A stretch of DNA of 64,000 bases from Streptomyces natalensis ATCC 27448 (GCF_000935125.1 NZ_JRKI01000029.1:372001-436000), one strand, 5' to 3'. Shown: positions 18,752 through 34,100, numbered from the stretch's first letter. The notes: generated by a model from the sequence alone, not told the origin. A program made the numbers and translations.

Positions 18752-20609
18752 CCACGAGTGGCGCGGCCCGGCCCGCCGCACGCTGGAACTGCTGCGCCCG
18801 CACCGTGCCCCGGTGACCGTGGCGGTCGCCCTCGGCATCGGCGGCGTCGTCCTCAACGCGTCGGGTCCGATGCTCCTCGGCAGGGCCACGGACCTCATCT
18901 TCGACGGCATCCGGCACACCCACGGATCCAGAGGCATCGACTTCGACGCGATCGCCCGTGTGCTGCTGACGGCGCTCGCGCTCTTCGCCGCCGCCTCCCT
19001 CCTCACCCTCCTCCAGGGGCGGCTGGTCACGGCCGTCGTCCAGCGTGTGGTCTTCGCACTGCGCCGTTCCGTGGAGGCCAAGCTCGCCCGCCTGCCGCTG
19101 CGGTACTTCGACCGCCACCCGGCGGGGGAGGTGCTCAGCCGGGTGACCAATGACGTCGACAACCTCCAGCAGACCCTCCAGCAGACCCTCAGCCAGCTGA
19201 TCACGGCGGCGTTCTCCGTGCTGACCATGGTGGTGCTGATGTTCGCCCTCTCGCCGCCGCTGGCCCTGATCATGCTGGCCTGCGTACCGGTGTCGGCCGT
19301 GATCGCGGCCCGGATCAGCCGGCGCGCACAGCCGCGGTTCACCCAGCAGTGGTCCGCGACCGGAGCGCTCAGCGCCCATGTCGAGGAGGTCTACACCGGA
19401 CATGCGCTGGTCAAGGGCTTCGGGCGGCGCGAGCAGGCCGAGCGGGTCTTCGACGAGCACAACGACGCCCTGTACCGCGCCGGTGCGAGGGCCCAGTGCG
19501 TCTCCGGCGCCATCGAACCGTCGATGATGTTCGTCTCCAACCTCGGCTATGTCGTCGTGGCGGTCGTCGGCGCGCTGCGCGTGGTCTCCGGGGCCCTGAC
19601 CATCGGCGACGTCCAGGCGTTCATCCTCTACTCCCGGCAGTTCAGTCAGCCGATCGTCGAGGTCGCCGGCATCGCCGCCCGCCTCCAGTCCGCCCTCGCC
19701 TCCGCGAAGCGGGTCCACGACCTCCTGGACGCCGACGAACAAGGCCCCGACCCCGAGCGGCCCGCACGCCTCCCACAGGCCCGTGGACACGTCCGGTTCG
19801 ACAAGGTCGGTTTCCGCTACTCCCCCGACCTCCCCCTCATCGAGGACCTCTGCCTCACCGTCGAACCCGGACAGACCGTGGCGGTCGTCGGTCCGACCGG
19901 CGCGGGCAAGACCACGCTGGGCAACCTCCTCATGCGGTTCTACGAAACCGACGCGGGGCGCATCCTCCTGGACGGCACCGACATCACCACCCTGACCCGC
20001 GAGGACCTGCGCTCCCATATCGGCCTGGTGCTCCAGGACGCCTGGCTGTTCTCCGGCACCATCGCCGAGAACATCGCCTACGGGCGCCCCGACGCGACGC
20101 GCGAGGAGATCGTGGCCGCCGCCCGCGCCACCTGCGCCGACCGCTTCATCCGCACCCTGCCGGACGGCTACGACACCGTCCTGGACGAGGAGTCGGCCAA
20201 CGTCAGCGCGGGCGAGAAGCAGCTCATCACCATTGCCCGGGCCTTCCTGGCCCGGCCCTCGATCCTGCTCCTGGACGAGGCGACCAGCTCCGTCGACACC
20301 CGCACGGAAGTCCTCATCCAACGCGCGATGCACTCGCTGCGCGCGGGCCGCACCAGCTTCGTCATAGCCCACCGGCTGTCCACCATCCGCGATGCGGACC
20401 TCATCCTCGTCATGGAAGACGGCCGCATCGTCGAGCGCGGCACCCACGACCAGCTCCTGGCCGCCGAGGGGGCCTACGCCCGGCTGCATGCGACCGCGGG
20501 GCCCGATGCGACGGCGGGGCCCGATGCGACGGCGGGGCCCGATGCGACGGCGGGGCCCGATGCGACGGCGGCGCCGCGTACCTCTGGCATTTCCCCCAGT
20601 CTTTCCTGA
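18729..20609 (+). CDS. pimB: ABC exporter half-transporter B (catalytic Glu present)
   Basis: A 626-residue partner of PimA: transmembrane domain (about 25-330), then a nucleotide-binding domain with Walker A GPTGAGKTT (Gly388, Lys394), Walker B LLLDEATSSVD with Glu517, and a signature changed from LSGGQ to VSAGEK (Ser493). The ATG at 18729 has AGGAGG at 18717-18722, inside the end of pimA. The C-terminal tail past the H-loop carries four copies of a 6-residue unit (Ala-Thr-Ala-Gly-Pro-Asp) from an 18-nt tandem repeat, unlikely to be part of the fold. The two subunits place their altered residues in one composite ATP site and keep the other canonical. pimE starts 14 nt after the stop. Confidence 0.93.
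   Translation: MVSTDSSSHEWRGPARRTLELLRPHRAPVTVAVALGIGGVVLNASGPMLLGRATDLIFDGIRHTHGSRGIDFDAIARVLLTALALFAAASLLTLLQGRLVTAVVQRVVFALRRSVEAKLARLPLRYFDRHPAGEVLSRVTNDVDNLQQTLQQTLSQLITAAFSVLTMVVLMFALSPPLALIMLACVPVSAVIAARISRRAQPRFTQQWSATGALSAHVEEVYTGHALVKGFGRREQAERVFDEHNDALYRAGARAQCVSGAIEPSMMFVSNLGYVVVAVVGALRVVSGALTIGDVQAFILYSRQFSQPIVEVAGIAARLQSALASAKRVHDLLDADEQGPDPERPARLPQARGHVRFDKVGFRYSPDLPLIEDLCLTVEPGQTVAVVGPTGAGKTTLGNLLMRFYETDAGRILLDGTDITTLTREDLRSHIGLVLQDAWLFSGTIAENIAYGRPDATREEIVAAARATCADRFIRTLPDGYDTVLDEESANVSAGEKQLITIARAFLARPSILLLDEATSSVDTRTEVLIQRAMHSLRAGRTSFVIAHRLSTIRDADLILVMEDGRIVERGTHDQLLAAEGAYARLHATAGPDATAGPDATAGPDATAGPDATAAPRTSGISPSLS
20490..20571. repeat. 18-nt tandem repeat at the 3' end of pimB
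   Basis: Four and a half copies of gcgacggcggggcccgat, nearly identical (the first copy has one change), all in frame. The near-identity suggests recent slippage expansion and possible length variation between strains. Confidence 0.92.
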
Positions 20610-20623
20610 CCAGGATTACCGGC

Positions 20624-22273
20624 ATGTTCGAGAACCAGCATCTGTCACGGCGCCGTCTGCTCGGACTGGCCGCCCTCGGCGGCGCCGCAGCCGCCGGAAT
20701 GACCACGATCACCTCCGCCCCTCATGCCGCGGCCGCCGACCGGCGCAGTCCGCAGGCCCGCAGCGGCTCGTTCGTACCGGCCGTGGTGATCGGTACGGGA
20801 TACGGCGCCGCGGTCTCCGCGCTGCGGCTCGGCGAGGCCGGAATTCCCACGCTCATGCTCGAAATGGGCCAGCTGTGGAACAAGCCCGCCGACGACGGCA
20901 ACGTCTTCTGCGGAATGCTCTCGCCCGACCGCCGCTCCAGCTGGTTCAAGTCCCGCACCGAGGCCCCGCTCGGCTCGTTCCTGTGGCTGGATGTGATCAA
21001 CCGCGACATCGACCCGTACGCGGGAGTGCTGGACAAGGTGCACTTCGACCAGATGTCGGTGTACGTGGGGCGGGGTGTCGGCGGCGGCTCGCTGGTCAAC
21101 GGCGGGATGGCCGTCGTACCGAAGCGCTCGTACTTCGAGGAGGTCCTCCCGCGGGTGGACGCCGCCGAGATGTACGACCGGTACTTCCCGCGCGCCAACT
21201 CCATGCTCAAGGTGAACCACATCGACAAGGGGTGGTTCGAGGAGACGGAGTGGTACAAGTTCGCGCGGGTCTCGCGCGAGCAGGCGGGCAAGGCGGGCCT
21301 GGGCACCACCTTCGTCCCCAACGTCTACGACTTCGACTACATGCGGCGCGAGGCGAACGGTGAGTCGCCCAAGTCCGCGCTGGCGACCGAGGTCATCTAC
21401 GGCAACAACCACGGCAAACAGAGCCTGGACAAGACCTACCTGGCCGCCGCGCTCGGCACCGGCAAGGTCACCATCGAGACCCTGCACCAGGTCAGGGCGA
21501 TCCACCAGCAGCCGGACGGCAGCTACGTGCTGTCCGTGGACCAGATCGACACGGCCGGCCAGACCGTCGCCCACAAGGAGATCTCCTGCCGTCACCTGTT
21601 CCTCGGCGCCGGCAGCCTCGGCTCCACCGAACTGCTGGTGCGCGCCCGGGACACCGGCGCGCTGCCCGACCTCAACGCCGAGGTCGGCGCGGGCTGGGGC
21701 CCCAACGGCAACATCATGACCGGCCGGGCCAACCACGTCTGGAACCCCACCGGGGCCCACCAGTCCTCGATCCCCGCTCTGGGCATCGACGACTGGAACA
21801 ACCCCACCGCCCCGGTCTTCGCCGAAATCGCCCCGATGCCCGCCGGGTTGGAGACCTGGGTCAGCCTCTATCTGGCGATCACCAAGAACCCCGAGCGCGG
21901 CACCTTCGTCTACGACAAGGCCACCGACCGGGCCGCGCTGCGCTGGACGCGGGACCAGAACACGCCCGCGGTCAACGCCGCCAGGTCGCTCTTCGACCGC
22001 ATCAACAAGGCCAACGGCACGATGTACCGCTACGACCTGTTCGGGCCGCAGCTGAAGAACTTCTCCGACGACTTCTGCTACCACCCGCTCGGCGGCTGCG
22101 TCCTGGGCAAGGCCACCGACGGGTACGGCCGGGTCGCCGGCTACCACAACCTCTACGTCACGGACGGCGCGCTCATCCCGGGGTCCATCGGGGTCAACCC
22201 CTTCGTGACCATCACGGCGCTGGCCGAGCGGAACATCGAGCGGATCATCGCGGAGGACGTCAAGGCCGCCTAG
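20624..22273 (+). CDS. pimE: Secreted cholesterol oxidase (GMC-type flavoprotein)
   Basis: A 549-residue FAD enzyme that oxidises 3-beta-hydroxysterols to 3-ketosterols with O2. The N-terminus has a twin-arginine (Tat) signal (SRRRLLGL, then an Ala-rich stretch to about residue 38), so it is exported folded with its flavin. The FAD motif is GTGYGAA (Gly57, Gly59, Gly61). Active-site segments known from Streptomyces cholesterol oxidase are present: APMPAGLETW with the Glu, CYHPLGGC with the His, and GVNPFVT with the Asn. In the natamycin producer PimE is reported to affect polyene production. A sterol-sensing role fits, because the antifungal targets ergosterol. The ATG at 20624 is 14 nt past pimB with a weak ribosome site (AGGAT), and it is probably co-transcribed with pimA-pimB. 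Confidence 0.95.
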   Translation: MFENQHLSRRRLLGLAALGGAAAAGMTTITSAPHAAAADRRSPQARSGSFVPAVVIGTGYGAAVSALRLGEAGIPTLMLEMGQLWNKPADDGNVFCGMLSPDRRSSWFKSRTEAPLGSFLWLDVINRDIDPYAGVLDKVHFDQMSVYVGRGVGGGSLVNGGMAVVPKRSYFEEVLPRVDAAEMYDRYFPRANSMLKVNHIDKGWFEETEWYKFARVSREQAGKAGLGTTFVPNVYDFDYMRREANGESPKSALATEVIYGNNHGKQSLDKTYLAAALGTGKVTIETLHQVRAIHQQPDGSYVLSVDQIDTAGQTVAHKEISCRHLFLGAGSLGSTELLVRARDTGALPDLNAEVGAGWGPNGNIMTGRANHVWNPTGAHQSSIPALGIDDWNNPTAPVFAEIAPMPAGLETWVSLYLAITKNPERGTFVYDKATDRAALRWTRDQNTPAVNAARSLFDRINKANGTMYRYDLFGPQLKNFSDDFCYHPLGGCVLGKATDGYGRVAGYHNLYVTDGALIPGSIGVNPFVTITALAERNIERIIAEDVKAA

Positions 22274-22361
22274 CGGTGCCGCCACCCGCCTGTCGTCATC
22301 AGGCCGCACGAGCACACACGTCCGTACGCGGACCACGAGGAAGACAAGGAAGAGGCAGCGG

Positions 22362-23420
22362 ATGTCGTTCAAGTACCCCGTGTCCAGGCCCACTCTGGAC
22401 GGCCGGGAGCTGGAGTATGTGACCGGTGCCGTCGGGGACGGCTGGATCTCGTCCCAGGGCCCGATGGTCGCGCGGTTCGAGCGTGCCTTCGCGGACTACA
22501 ACGGCGTCGCGCACGGCGTGTCCTGTTCGTCCGGGACGGCGGCGCTCACGCTGGCGCTGCGGGCGCTGGGTATCGGCCCGGGGGACGAGGTGATCGTTCC
22601 GGAGTTCACGATGGTCGCCTCGGCATGGGCGGTCACCTACACCGGTGCGACGCCCGTGTTCGTGGACTGCGGAGACGACCTCAATATCGATGTCACGCGT
22701 ATCGAGGAGAAGATCACGGCGCGGACGAAGGCCGTGATGCCCGTCCACATCTATGGGCGGCGGTGCGATATGGACGCCGTGATGGATATCGCGCACCAGT
22801 ACAACCTGCGGGTCGTGGAGGACAGTGCCGAGGCCCACGGTGTCCGCCCGGTCGGGGACATCGCGTGCTACTCGCTGTTCGCCAACAAAATCATCACGGC
22901 GGGCGAGGGCGGCATCTGCCTCACCGACGACCCCAGGCTGGCCGGGCAGCTGGCGCATCTGCGCGCCATGGCGTTCACCAAGGACCACAGTTTCCTGCAC
23001 AAGAAGGTCGCCTACAACTTCCGGATGACGGCGATGCAGGCCGCCGTCGCGCTCGCCCAGGTCGAGCGGCTGGACGACATCCTCGCCACGCGGCGGGAGA
23101 TCGAGCGGCGCTATGACGAGGGGCTCGCCGGAGTTCCCGGTATCACGCTGATGCCGCCGCGGGACGTGCTGTGGATGTACGACCTGCGGGCCGAACGCCG
23201 CGAGGAGCTACGGGAGTTCCTGGCCGGTGAGTCGATCGAGACCCGGCTGTTCTTCAAGCCGATGAGCCGGCAGCCCATGTACTTCCACCCCGACTGGCCC
23301 TCGCTCAAGGCGCATACGTTCGCCGAGGACGGGCTGTATCTGCCCACCCACACCGGACTGTCCGCCACCGACCAGGACTTCGTGATCGACCGGGTCCGCG
23401 CGTTCTACGGCGCGAGCTGA
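22362..23420 (+). CDS. pimC: DegT/DnrJ-family aminotransferase (GDP-mycosamine synthesis)
   Basis: A 352-residue PLP enzyme of the DegT/DnrJ/EryC1 family. The cofactor lysine is Lys176 in SLFANKIITAGEGG, with Asp154 (VVEDSAEAHG) for the pyridine nitrogen. It should aminate GDP-3-keto-6-deoxymannose at C3 to give GDP-mycosamine, using the product of PimJ after isomerisation. The ATG at 22362 follows a GGAAGAGG ribosome site. It lies between the cholesterol oxidase and the PimG P450, as in the natamycin cluster. A perosamine-type (C4) aminotransferase is the main alternative by sequence alone. The polyene context favours the C3 enzyme. Confidence 0.92.
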   Translation: MSFKYPVSRPTLDGRELEYVTGAVGDGWISSQGPMVARFERAFADYNGVAHGVSCSSGTAALTLALRALGIGPGDEVIVPEFTMVASAWAVTYTGATPVFVDCGDDLNIDVTRIEEKITARTKAVMPVHIYGRRCDMDAVMDIAHQYNLRVVEDSAEAHGVRPVGDIACYSLFANKIITAGEGGICLTDDPRLAGQLAHLRAMAFTKDHSFLHKKVAYNFRMTAMQAAVALAQVERLDDILATRREIERRYDEGLAGVPGITLMPPRDVLWMYDLRAERREELREFLAGESIETRLFFKPMSRQPMYFHPDWPSLKAHTFAEDGLYLPTHTGLSATDQDFVIDRVRAFYGAS

Positions 23421-23448
23421 CGGCCCGTTGGAAAGGGGACACCCACCC

Positions 23449-24645
23449 ATGACGTACACAGACCCGGCCGCGCCCGAGACGGATCCGCCGGCCGTCGACT
23501 TTCCGCAGCGCAAGCCCGGCGTGCCGTTCCCGCCGCCCGACTACGCCGACTACCGCGACCGGAAGGGGCTCGTCCTCTCGCAGCTGTCCGACGGCAAACG
23601 GGTATGGCTGGTCACCCGGCACGAGGACGTACGCGCCGTACTGACCAGCCCGAGCATCAGCTCGAACCCCGAGCACAAGGGATTTCCCAACGTCGGGAAC
23701 CTGGGTGTGCCCAAGCAGGACCAGATCCCGGGCTGGTTCGTGGGCATGGACTCCCCCGAGCACGACCGGTTCCGCAAGGCCCTCATCCCGGAGTTCACCG
23801 TCCGGCGGGTACGCGCGATGAAGCCCGCGATCGAACGCACGGTGGACGCCCAACTGGACGCCATGCTGGCCGCGGGCAACACCGCCGACCTCGTCGCCGA
23901 CTTCGCCCTGCCCATCCCCTCCCTGGTGATCTCCGCACTGCTCGGCGTGCCGCCCGCCGACCGCGAGTTCTTCGAGTCCAGGACCCGCGTCCTGGTCTCC
24001 CTCCGCTCCTCCACCGACGACGACCGGATGGCCGCCGCCAAGGACCTCCTGCGGTACATCAACCGGCTCGTGGAGATCAAACAGAAGTGGGGCGGCGACG
24101 ACCTCATCACCCGGCTGCTGGCCACCGGTGCCATCGCCCCCCACGAAATGTCCGGCGTGCTGATGCTCCTGCTCATCGCCGGCCACGAGACCACGGCCAA
24201 CAACATCGCCCTCGGCGTGGTCACCCTGCTGGCGAACCCCCAATGGATCGGCGACGACCGGGCCGTGGAGGAGACCCTGCGCTTCCACTCCGTCGCCGAC
24301 CTGGTGTCCCTGCGCGTCGCGGTCCAGGACGTGGAAATCGCCGGGCAGCTCATCAAGGCGGGCGAGGGAATCGTGCCGCTGGTCGCCGCCGCCAATCATG
24401 ACGAGAACGCCTTCGAATGCCCCCACGCCTTCGACCCGTCCCGGTCCGCCCGCCACCATGTGGCCTTCGGCTACGGCGTACACCAATGCCTGGGACAGAA
24501 CCTGGTGCGGATCGAGATGGAAGTCGCGTACCGGAAACTCTTCGAGCGCATCCCGAACCTCGAACTCGCCGTGCCCACCGACGGGTTGGACATCAAGTAC
24601 GACGGCGTGCTCTACGGCCTGAACGAGCTGCCCGTCCGCTGGTAG
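23449..24645 (+). CDS. pimG: Cytochrome P450, exocyclic methyl-to-carboxyl oxidase
   Basis: A 398-residue soluble CYP105-like P450. The I-helix motif is AGHETT (Ala244-Thr249), ExxR is Glu275-Arg278, and the heme ligand is Cys347 in FGYGVHQCLG. In natamycin-type pathways this enzyme oxidises the C12 methyl, which comes from the module 7 methylmalonyl unit, to a carboxylate. The ATG at 23449 is preferred because GGAAAGGGG lies about 10 nt upstream. The frame extends to 23428 without a ribosome site. pimF follows 53 nt downstream and encodes its ferredoxin. Confidence 0.93.
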   Translation: MTYTDPAAPETDPPAVDFPQRKPGVPFPPPDYADYRDRKGLVLSQLSDGKRVWLVTRHEDVRAVLTSPSISSNPEHKGFPNVGNLGVPKQDQIPGWFVGMDSPEHDRFRKALIPEFTVRRVRAMKPAIERTVDAQLDAMLAAGNTADLVADFALPIPSLVISALLGVPPADREFFESRTRVLVSLRSSTDDDRMAAAKDLLRYINRLVEIKQKWGGDDLITRLLATGAIAPHEMSGVLMLLLIAGHETTANNIALGVVTLLANPQWIGDDRAVEETLRFHSVADLVSLRVAVQDVEIAGQLIKAGEGIVPLVAAANHDENAFECPHAFDPSRSARHHVAFGYGVHQCLGQNLVRIEMEVAYRKLFERIPNLELAVPTDGLDIKYDGVLYGLNELPVRW

Positions 24646-24698
24646 CCGCGCCCGGCACCGCCGGGCGGCCCCCCATCCACCGCAGGAGACACCTCGCC

Positions 24699-24890
24699 AT
24701 GCGTATCACCGTTGACCCCGACCGCTGCGTGGGAGCAGGCCAGTGCGCGCTCAACGCGCCCGCGCTCTTCGACCAGGACGACGACGGACTCGTCACCCTC
24801 CTCACCGAGCCCGGCGCCGACCAGTACGACAAGGCCCGGCTGGCCGGCGCCCTGTGCCCGTCCGGGGCGATCACCGTGCACGAGGGCTGA
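24699..24890 (+). CDS. pimF: [3Fe-4S]-type ferredoxin
   Basis: A 63-residue acidic ferredoxin with Cys10-x5-Cys16 and Cys53-Pro, the three-cysteine pattern of [3Fe-4S] ferredoxins that serve Streptomyces P450s. It should carry electrons to PimG, encoded just upstream, and perhaps to PimD. The ATG at 24699 has a CAGGAGA ribosome site 9-10 nt upstream. The gene is short but unambiguous. Confidence 0.95.
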   Translation: MRITVDPDRCVGAGQCALNAPALFDQDDDGLVTLLTEPGADQYDKARLAGALCPSGAITVHEG

Positions 24891-24969
24891 GACCCGCCCC
24901 GGGCAGGAGCTGGTGTCCGAACCCCGGCCTGTCCCCACAACTGACGAGAGTGCTTGACATCCGGGAGTG

Positions 24970-30270
<5,301 letters not shown>

Positions 30271-30278
30271 CGGGCGCG

Positions 30279-30296
30279 GCCGGGCCCCGGCCCGGC
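30279..30296 (+). terminator. GC-rich hairpin behind pimS0
   Basis: GCCGGG (30279-30284), a 6-nt loop and CCCGGC (30291-30296), starting 9 nt after the pimS0 stop, inside a longer imperfectly paired GC-rich stretch. Probable terminator of the plus-strand pimE-C-G-F-S0 run. Confidence 0.45.
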
Positions 30297-30315
30297 GCGA
30301 CCCACTTCGCGAACT

Positions 30316-30331
30316 CTAGGTAATTCCACAC
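30316..30331 (+). promoter_or_regulatory. PimM-type box and promoter of the phosphatase remnant
   Basis: CTAGGTAATTCCACAC matches 13 of 16 PimM consensus positions. A good -10 hexamer TAAGGT (30344-30349) lies 28 nt from the box start, which predicts transcription from about 30356, the A of the following ATG. This suggests a leaderless message under the cluster activator. Confidence 0.6.
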
Positions 30332-30355
30332 CATTTCGGGCCTTAAGGTCCCGAT

Positions 30356-31072
30356 ATGAACTGCCATTCCACGGCGGCGGTGCTGACCGCTCGCCACATC
30401 GCCGTATCGTTCGTGGCCGCCGTATCGGCAGTGGGGGTCACCGTGCCCCACGCCTCGGCCGCAGCCCTCGGCGCGCCCACCGAAGCGGGCCGCTACCCAC
30501 CGCCGGCACCACGTGCCGTGCGCAGAATTCCGTTCACCGACGCCACGGTGACCCAGCACAAGAACGGCTCGTTCACCGTGTCCTGGAAGGCGCCCGGCGT
30601 CGGTTCGGTGCGGGTCTACGCCGGCAACAGGGCCGTGGCGCACGGCGGGGCCGAGGCTTCCGTCACCGTGCGCGGACTGCCCGCCGCCGACCGCCAGTGG
30701 TTCCGCTTCGTCCCCGACCAGGGCGCGCCGCTCACCCTCGCCGACCGCTCGCTGCACCTGGAGGGCGCCGCCCACCTCCGCGACGTGGGCGGCTGTCGCA
30801 CCGCCGACGGCCGGTGGGTGAAAATGGGCGTCCTGTACCGCACCAACAATCTGCACGCGCTCACCGACGCCGACCTGGCCAAGCTCCAGCGCCTCGGCAT
30901 CCGTACGGACTTCGACCTGCGCATGCCGGGCGAGCGCGCCAAAGCCCCGAACCGCGTGCCCACGGGCGCGCGCTATATCGTCGCCGATGCCTTTGACGCA
31001 CATCTGCGGGACGGGCTGAGTCTGAGCGAGCGGGACCTGGAGCGGCTGCGCGAGGCGCTGCTCACCGGCTGA
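30356..31072 (+). pseudogene. Truncated secreted tyrosine-phosphatase-like gene
   Basis: The 238-residue product has a Sec-type signal peptide (about residues 1-35, Ala-rich with a hydrophobic core), a beta-rich middle segment (VTQHKNGSFTVSW...), then the start of a Y_phosphatase3/LipA-like domain: LRDVGG (Leu-Arg-Asp, with Cys in place of the usual Tyr after GG), MGVLYRTNNL and TDFDLRMPGE. The family's catalytic HCxxGKDR loop, expected roughly 80-120 residues further on, is absent. The frame stops at 31072 and a terminator follows 50 nt later. I therefore call it a 3'-truncated remnant, though it may still be transcribed. It sits between pimS0 and pimS1, which converge on it, and I know of no role for it in polyene synthesis. 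It could instead be a shortened secreted binding protein. Confidence 0.62.
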
Positions 31073-31121
31073 CCGTCCTGTCGGTCGGCGGCCCGAAGGC
31101 CCTGACCGTCGGCACGAACGA

Positions 31122-31156
31122 CGCCCCCCTTCCGGCACGTGGCCGGAAGGGGGGCG
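31122..31156. terminator. Strong bidirectional terminator between the phosphatase remnant and pimS1
   Basis: A perfect 15-bp stem: left arm 31122-31136 (CGCCCCCCTTCCGGC), loop ACGTG, right arm 31142-31156. It lies 49 nt past the plus-strand stop and 20 nt past the minus-strand pimS1 stop, so it can end both convergent transcripts. Confidence 0.88.
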
Positions 31157-31176
31157 CTGAGTCTCTGCCGCGCAGG

Positions 31177-34100
31177 TCAGGACAGGCCGAGTTCGTTGTC
31201 GAGGAGGTCGAAGACCTCGTCGTCGGAGGCGGACTCGAAGTCGAAGTCCTCGTCGGACGGGGAACCGTCGTGCCCGGCTGCCGCTGCCGTGTCCCGCAGG
31301 GCGTCCCACTTGGCCCGGAGGACTTCCAGACGGCCGGCTATCTGTTCGTGCATCTCCTCCGTGAGGTCGAGTCCGCCGAAGGACTTCTCCATCCTTTCGA
31401 GTTCGCCCAGGAGCGCCTCCGGGCCGACGGTCGGCTCCGGTGCGATCCGGGCATGGAGGTGGGCGACGAGTTCTGCCGGCGTCGGGTAGTCGAAGAGCAG
31501 GGTCGCCGGCAGGCGGATTCCGGTGACGGCGCCCAGGCGGTTGCGGAGTTCGACCGCGGTGAGGGAGTCGAATCCGAGGTCCAGGAAGGCGCGGTCCTGG
31601 TCGATTTCCGTGGCTTCGGCGTGTCCGAGGACCCCCGCGATCTGGCTGCGTACGGCGCCCAGTACGACCTCGCGTCCTTCTGCCGCCGACAGCCCGGTCA
31701 GGCGCCCGGCGAAGGCGGCAGCGGTGTCGCCCTCCGTCGCGGCCGCCGCCGTGCGTCGACCCGGGGTCCGGATGAGGCCGCGCAGCAGTGGCTGGGGCTC
31801 GCCTTGTGCCCGTAGGGCCGCGAGGTCCAGGCGGACGGGGAGTGCCATGGGTTCGGCGCTGCCGAGCGCGGCGTCGAAGAGGGCCAGACCCTCCTCGACG
31901 GTCAGCGGCGGCATGCCCTGCCGGGCGATGCGCTGGACATCGGCGTCGCTCAAGGTGCCGGTCATACCACCGTCCTGCGACCAAGGGCCCCACGCCAGCG
32001 ACACCGCCGGCAAACCCACCGCCCGACGGTGATACGCCAGCGCGTCCAGGAAAGCATTACCCGCCGCGTAATTGGCCTGACCCGCACTGCCGAAGGTGCC
32101 TGCCACGGACGAGAACACCACAAACGCATCCAGATCCAGACCCCTGGTCGCCTCGTGCAGGTTCCAGGCCGCATCCACCTTCGGACGCAGCACCGCCGAC
32201 AGCCGCTCCGGCGTCAGCGACTCCACCACACCGTCATCCAGAACACCGGCCGTATGCACCACAGCACTGATCCGATGCCGAGCCACCAGATCGGCCACCG
32301 CCACCGCGTCAGTCACATCACAAGCCTCGACGGTGACCTGCGCGCCGCACTCGGCAAGTTCGGCAACGAGTGCATCGACACCCTCGGCGGCGGGACCACG
32401 GCGGCTGACCAGCAGCAGACTGCGCACCCCGTGCTCGCTCACCAAGTGCCGGGCGACACTACGACCCAGCCCACCGGTCCCGCCGGTGATCAGGACCGTA
32501 CCGGACGGATCCCACGTCACCGTGTCCGAGGACTGCGCCCGGACCAGCCGGGCCGCCAGCACCTCACCACCACGCACCAACACCTGCGGTTCATCCGACG
32601 CCAACGCCCTTGGCACAAGCGGCACTTCAGCGTCTTGGTCCACGTCCACGTCCACCAGACCGAAGCGGCCCGGGTGCTCCAACAACGCCGACCGCACCAG
32701 GCCCCACACCGACGCACCCGCGAGATCCGTGCCGGACACCGCGCCACGCGTCACGAACACCAGGCGCGAGGCGGCGAACCGGTCGTCGGCCAGCCAGGAC
32801 CGGATCAGGGCCAGTGCCCCTGTCGTGGCGGCATGGACGGATTCCACCGTTCCGGCGGTCCGGGTGGGCAGCGGGGCGAGCACGGTGTCGTGGACGCCCG
32901 TCGCCGCGAGGTCGTCGAGGTCCGCGTGGGGCTGGAGGGAGAGTGTGTCGAGGATGCCCTCGGTGTCCTTGCCGAGCAGGGCGAGGGAGTTCGCGCGCTC
33001 GTCCGTGAGGTGGAGGGTGGTCCAGTCGACCTGGAAAAGGGAATCGCGGTCACCGGTCTGCAACTGCCCGGCGGTGATCGGACGTGCGGTCAGGGATCGC
33101 ACCGAGGCGACCGGCGCACCGGCGGTGTCCACGAGGGCTATCGACGTACCGCCTTCGGTGGGACGGATGCGTACCCTCACCCGGGAAGCGCCGGTGGCGT
33201 GGAGCGTCACCCCGTTCCAGGAGAAGGGGACCGCGGCTTCGTCCGTTCCCTCGCCGCCCAGGAGCGCTGCGTGCAGCGCGGCGTCGAAGAGTGCGGGGTG
33301 CAGGCCGTAGGCGTTGCCGTCCGTGCCTTCGGGGAGTGCGACCTCGGCGTAGATGTCCTCGCCGAGCTTCCAGGCCGCCCGCAGGCCCTGGAACACCGGG
33401 CCGTACGCGAATCCGGCGTCCGCGAACCGCTCGTAACAGCCCGCCGCGTCCAGGTGCTCGGCACCCTGCGGGGGCCATATCGCGGTATCGAACGGCACCG
33501 TCTCGGCCGCCGGGGCCAGGGCGCCGTCGGCGTGCAGCGTCCATGGGCCCTCGCCCTCGCGTGCATGGACCGAGACCGGCCGGCGGCCCGCCTCATCGGG
33601 CTCGCCCACCCATACCTGTACCTGGATCGCGGCGCCCGAGGCGGGCAGGACCAGTGGCGCGGCGAGCGTGAGTTCGTCCACCGCGGCGCAGTCCACCTCG
33701 TCGGCCGCCCGCAGCACCAGTTCCATGAGCGCCGTGCCGGGCACCAGTACGGAGCCCAGCACCACGTGATCCGCCAGCCACGGGTGCGAGGACAGGGACA
33801 GCCGCCCGGTGAGCAACCGCCCGCCGGAGCCCGCCAGTTCCACCGCAGCACCCAGCAGCGGGTGCCCGGCCGAGCCCAGGCCCGCGGACCGCACATCGCC
33901 TGCGCGCGCCGCCCCGCCCGACGGCCAGAACCGCTCGTGCTGGAATGCGTACGTCGGCAGGTCCACCCACCGCGCACCCGTACCGGCGAAGGCGGCGGAC
34001 CAGTCGACCGGCGTGCCCTGGGCGTGCAGTCGTGCCAGGGCCGTGAGCAGTGCCGGTGCCTCGGGGCGGTTCTTGCGCAGTACGGGGGCCAGTACGGAGT

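Noticed and set aside
20490..20571. CRISPR-like array
   Set aside because: The repeats are contiguous, without spacers, in frame with pimB, and only 18 nt long.
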